Assembly (NCBI GenBank): GCA_905209075.1
Contig: CAJLRL010000037.1
Coordinates: 1-23,556, forward strand
From: an uncultured Lachnospiraceae bacterium
Lineage (GTDB): Bacteria; Bacillota; Clostridia; Lachnospirales; Lachnospiraceae
DNA: 23,556 nt
Direction: 5' to 3'
Position 1 is the stretch's first letter, and every line of letters begins with the position of its first letter. A program made the translations under genes and the position numbers. A model generated the notes under the pieces. The model was not told the origin of the DNA. It made no database searches and saw nothing but the letters and a program-made list of their open reading frames with translations. Positions 22,607 to 23,556 of the stretch are shown here, piece by piece.

Positions 22607-22639
22607 AATAAACAAGGTGGTCCACCGGCACTGACCACC
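22607..22639 (-). terminator. Terminator after the tetR-family gene
   Basis: On the minus strand GGTGGTC (22633-22639 complement) pairs with GACCACC around a 10-base loop and is followed by TTGTTTATT. It begins 24 bases after the regulator's stop codon. The T tract is interrupted, so some read-through into the ABC genes is possible. Confidence 0.6.
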
Positions 22640-22662
22640 CTATATTATTATCCTGAAAATAC

Positions 22663-23301
22663 TTATTTATCTTCGGCCGGGAATTTGATATTCCACAACC
22701 GCTCCCATCCGCCTGTTTGAAATTCTCTTAATTGATTAACATTTTTCTTTGCAGTCTCCTTGTCTATATCATGCTCAATAATCTGAAATACCGATGAAAA
22801 AAATCCTGTATAGATCATATGCATAAGGCTTTCCTCTACAACCGGTATTTTTACACCGGCCTCCTTCATTTTTTCCATATATTTCATGCTGGACTTCATT
22901 TCCCGGTCTACCATATGGTGTATGAATAATTCAAATTTTCCACTGTCTCCGCATTTCAACAACAATCTGAAATTATCATAATGATCATAGATATAATCAA
23001 CCATCTGCTCCATCCCATCACTGGATGCATCCGACATATTCCTTGTCTGATCACTGGCAGAAAGCTTTTCAAACTCCTCAATGATCTGATCATAAATCTG
23101 ATAAATATGTTCCATATAAGGATCCGTCAGTGCATCAAACAGTGCCTCTTTCGTCGGATAATATTTGTAAAATGCGCCAGTAGTAAGCCCTGCATCTTTT
23201 ACAATGTTTCTCAAAGATGCTCCTGTCAAACCATCTTTCAGGAAATGTTTTCTGGCTGTATCTAATATGTTTTTTTGTGTATCTTCTGCTTTCATCGACA
23301 T
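22663..23301 (-). CDS. TetR/AcrR-family transcriptional regulator
   Basis: Repressor-type protein, 212 residues. The N-terminal helix-turn-helix is clear: ILDTARKHFLKDGLTGASL (12-30) and VKDAGLTTGAFYKYYPTKEA (34-53). The C-terminal ligand and dimer domain (about 60-212) is divergent, as usual, so the inducer is unknown. Start choice: the frame extends 17 codons upstream through the operator, but ATG 23301 has AGAGG at 7 bases; ATG 23295 is a near alternative. A 36-bp palindrome covers the predicted -10 box and transcription start, pointing to autorepression. It probably also controls the two ABC genes directly downstream. Confidence 0.93.
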   Translation of the reverse strand: MSMKAEDTQKNILDTARKHFLKDGLTGASLRNIVKDAGLTTGAFYKYYPTKEALFDALTDPYMEHIYQIYDQIIEEFEKLSASDQTRNMSDASSDGMEQMVDYIYDHYDNFRLLLKCGDSGKFELFIHHMVDREMKSSMKYMEKMKEAGVKIPVVEESLMHMIYTGFFSSVFQIIEHDIDKETAKKNVNQLREFQTGGWERLWNIKFPAEDK

Positions 23302-23327
23302 TTTATATCCTCTAAACTTCTTTTCGA

Positions 23328-23363
23328 AAAATATAACAGTGCTATATAACACTGTTATATTTT
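23328..23363. promoter_or_regulatory. Palindromic operator of the TetR-family gene
   Basis: Perfect 14-bp arms AAAATATAACAGTG (23328-23341) and CACTGTTATATTTT (23350-23363) flank CTATATAA. It overlaps the -10 box of the regulator's promoter and lies 27 bases before its start codon, the classical place for a TetR-family operator. Confidence 0.8.
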
Positions 23364-23386
23364 AACTCATTATAGGATTTTGTCAA
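23359..23386 (-). promoter_or_regulatory. Promoter of the TetR-family gene
   Basis: On the minus strand TTGACA (23381-23386) and TAAAAT (23359-23364) are 16 bases apart. The -10 box falls within the edge of the palindromic operator, so binding would exclude RNA polymerase. Confidence 0.7.
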
Positions 23387-23456
23387 GTCTGCGTTTCGTT
23401 TTTTAATTTTCCTTTATACCATTTCACATTTCCAGAAAAAATTTCACACCTCATGT

Positions 23457-23488
23457 AAAAAAATAGAGTCAGTATTTCGACTGACTCT
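23457..23488 (-). terminator. Terminator of a minus-strand gene at the right edge
   Basis: AGAGTCAGT (23465-23473) and ACTGACTCT (23480-23488) form a 9-bp perfect stem with a 6-base loop. On the minus strand it is followed by ATTTTTTT, a textbook terminator. It must belong to a gene entering from the right, not to the TetR gene, which points away. Confidence 0.85.
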
Positions 23489-23512
23489 GATTTACCTCAA
23501 ACATATTACAAT

Positions 23513-23556
23513 TTATTTTGATAATTCTCTAACTGATGAAAAATACCAACAATTTA
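23513..23556 (-). CDS. Possible C-terminal end of a gene cut by the window edge
   Basis: One minus-strand frame is open from the window edge and ends NCWYFSSVRELSK then TAA, 25 bases before the terminator at 23457-23488. A gene must end about here because of that terminator, and this frame gives the most protein-like tail, but 14 codons cannot identify a product. Confidence 0.3.
   Translation of the reverse strand, partial: NCWYFSSVRELSK

Overview
The window looks like a chromosomal segment from an AT-rich Gram-positive anaerobe of the Lachnospiraceae type (Roseburia, Lachnospira, Butyrivibrio or a relative). This is inferred from the low G+C, strong AGGAGG-type ribosome binding sites, a BirA-type biotin operator, a tetrahydrofolate riboswitch in front of folT, a BcrA-like ABC system with its own two-component pair, an AAA-ATPase/PD-(D/E)XK protein and the general flavour of the proteins. 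Species cannot be fixed from the sequence alone. No rRNA, CRISPR array, insertion sequence, integrase or phage gene was seen.

Layout. (a) 1-500: tRNA-Leu(UAG) on the plus strand with a perfect-consensus promoter and its own terminator, and a possible 12-codon peptide gene on the minus strand. (b) 515-8872, all minus strand: an envelope locus. Read in transcription order it starts at a good promoter (8916-8944), then a lipoprotein amidase, a PlsC-like acyltransferase, a GT8 glycosyltransferase, a single protein fusing GT8 and PlsC domains, and an OmpR-type response regulator whose stop codon lies inside a terminator. After that come a BcrA-type ATPase, an ABC-2 permease and a histidine kinase, probably from a second promoter. 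(c) 9025-11109, plus strand: a membrane chemoreceptor-like protein ending in a c-di-GMP-binding PilZ domain. (d) 11153-14606, minus: bioY-bioB-bioD-bioA, controlled by a BirA operator over the promoter. (e) 14710-16041, minus: a cysteine-rich DUF1284 protein and an EamA transporter. (f) 16209-17107, plus: promoter, THF riboswitch, folT and terminator. (g) 17213-18910, minus: an AAA-ATPase/nuclease-like protein. (h) 18997-23301, minus: a TetR regulator with a 36-bp palindromic operator over its own promoter, then two half-size ABC exporter-fold proteins. (i) The right edge has a strong terminator for a minus-strand gene that lies mostly outside.

How the genes fit together. The envelope locus pairs glycosyl transfer with acyl transfer twice, once as separate genes and once as one fused polypeptide, next to a wall amidase and a lantibiotic/bacitracin-type sensing and export module. 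This suggests glycolipid or envelope-polymer building under envelope-stress control, which is an inference. The biotin operon can take pimeloyl-derived KAPA to biotin and import biotin, but no early pathway gene is present. BioY and FolT are both ECF substrate-binding subunits without an energising module here, so they must share one encoded elsewhere.

The most interesting items are the fused and split GT8/PlsC pair, the membrane chemoreceptor-PilZ fusion, the biotin promoter whose -35 box sits at the tip of the preceding gene's terminator hairpin, and the folT leader in which one hairpin arm is both terminator stem and ribosome binding site.
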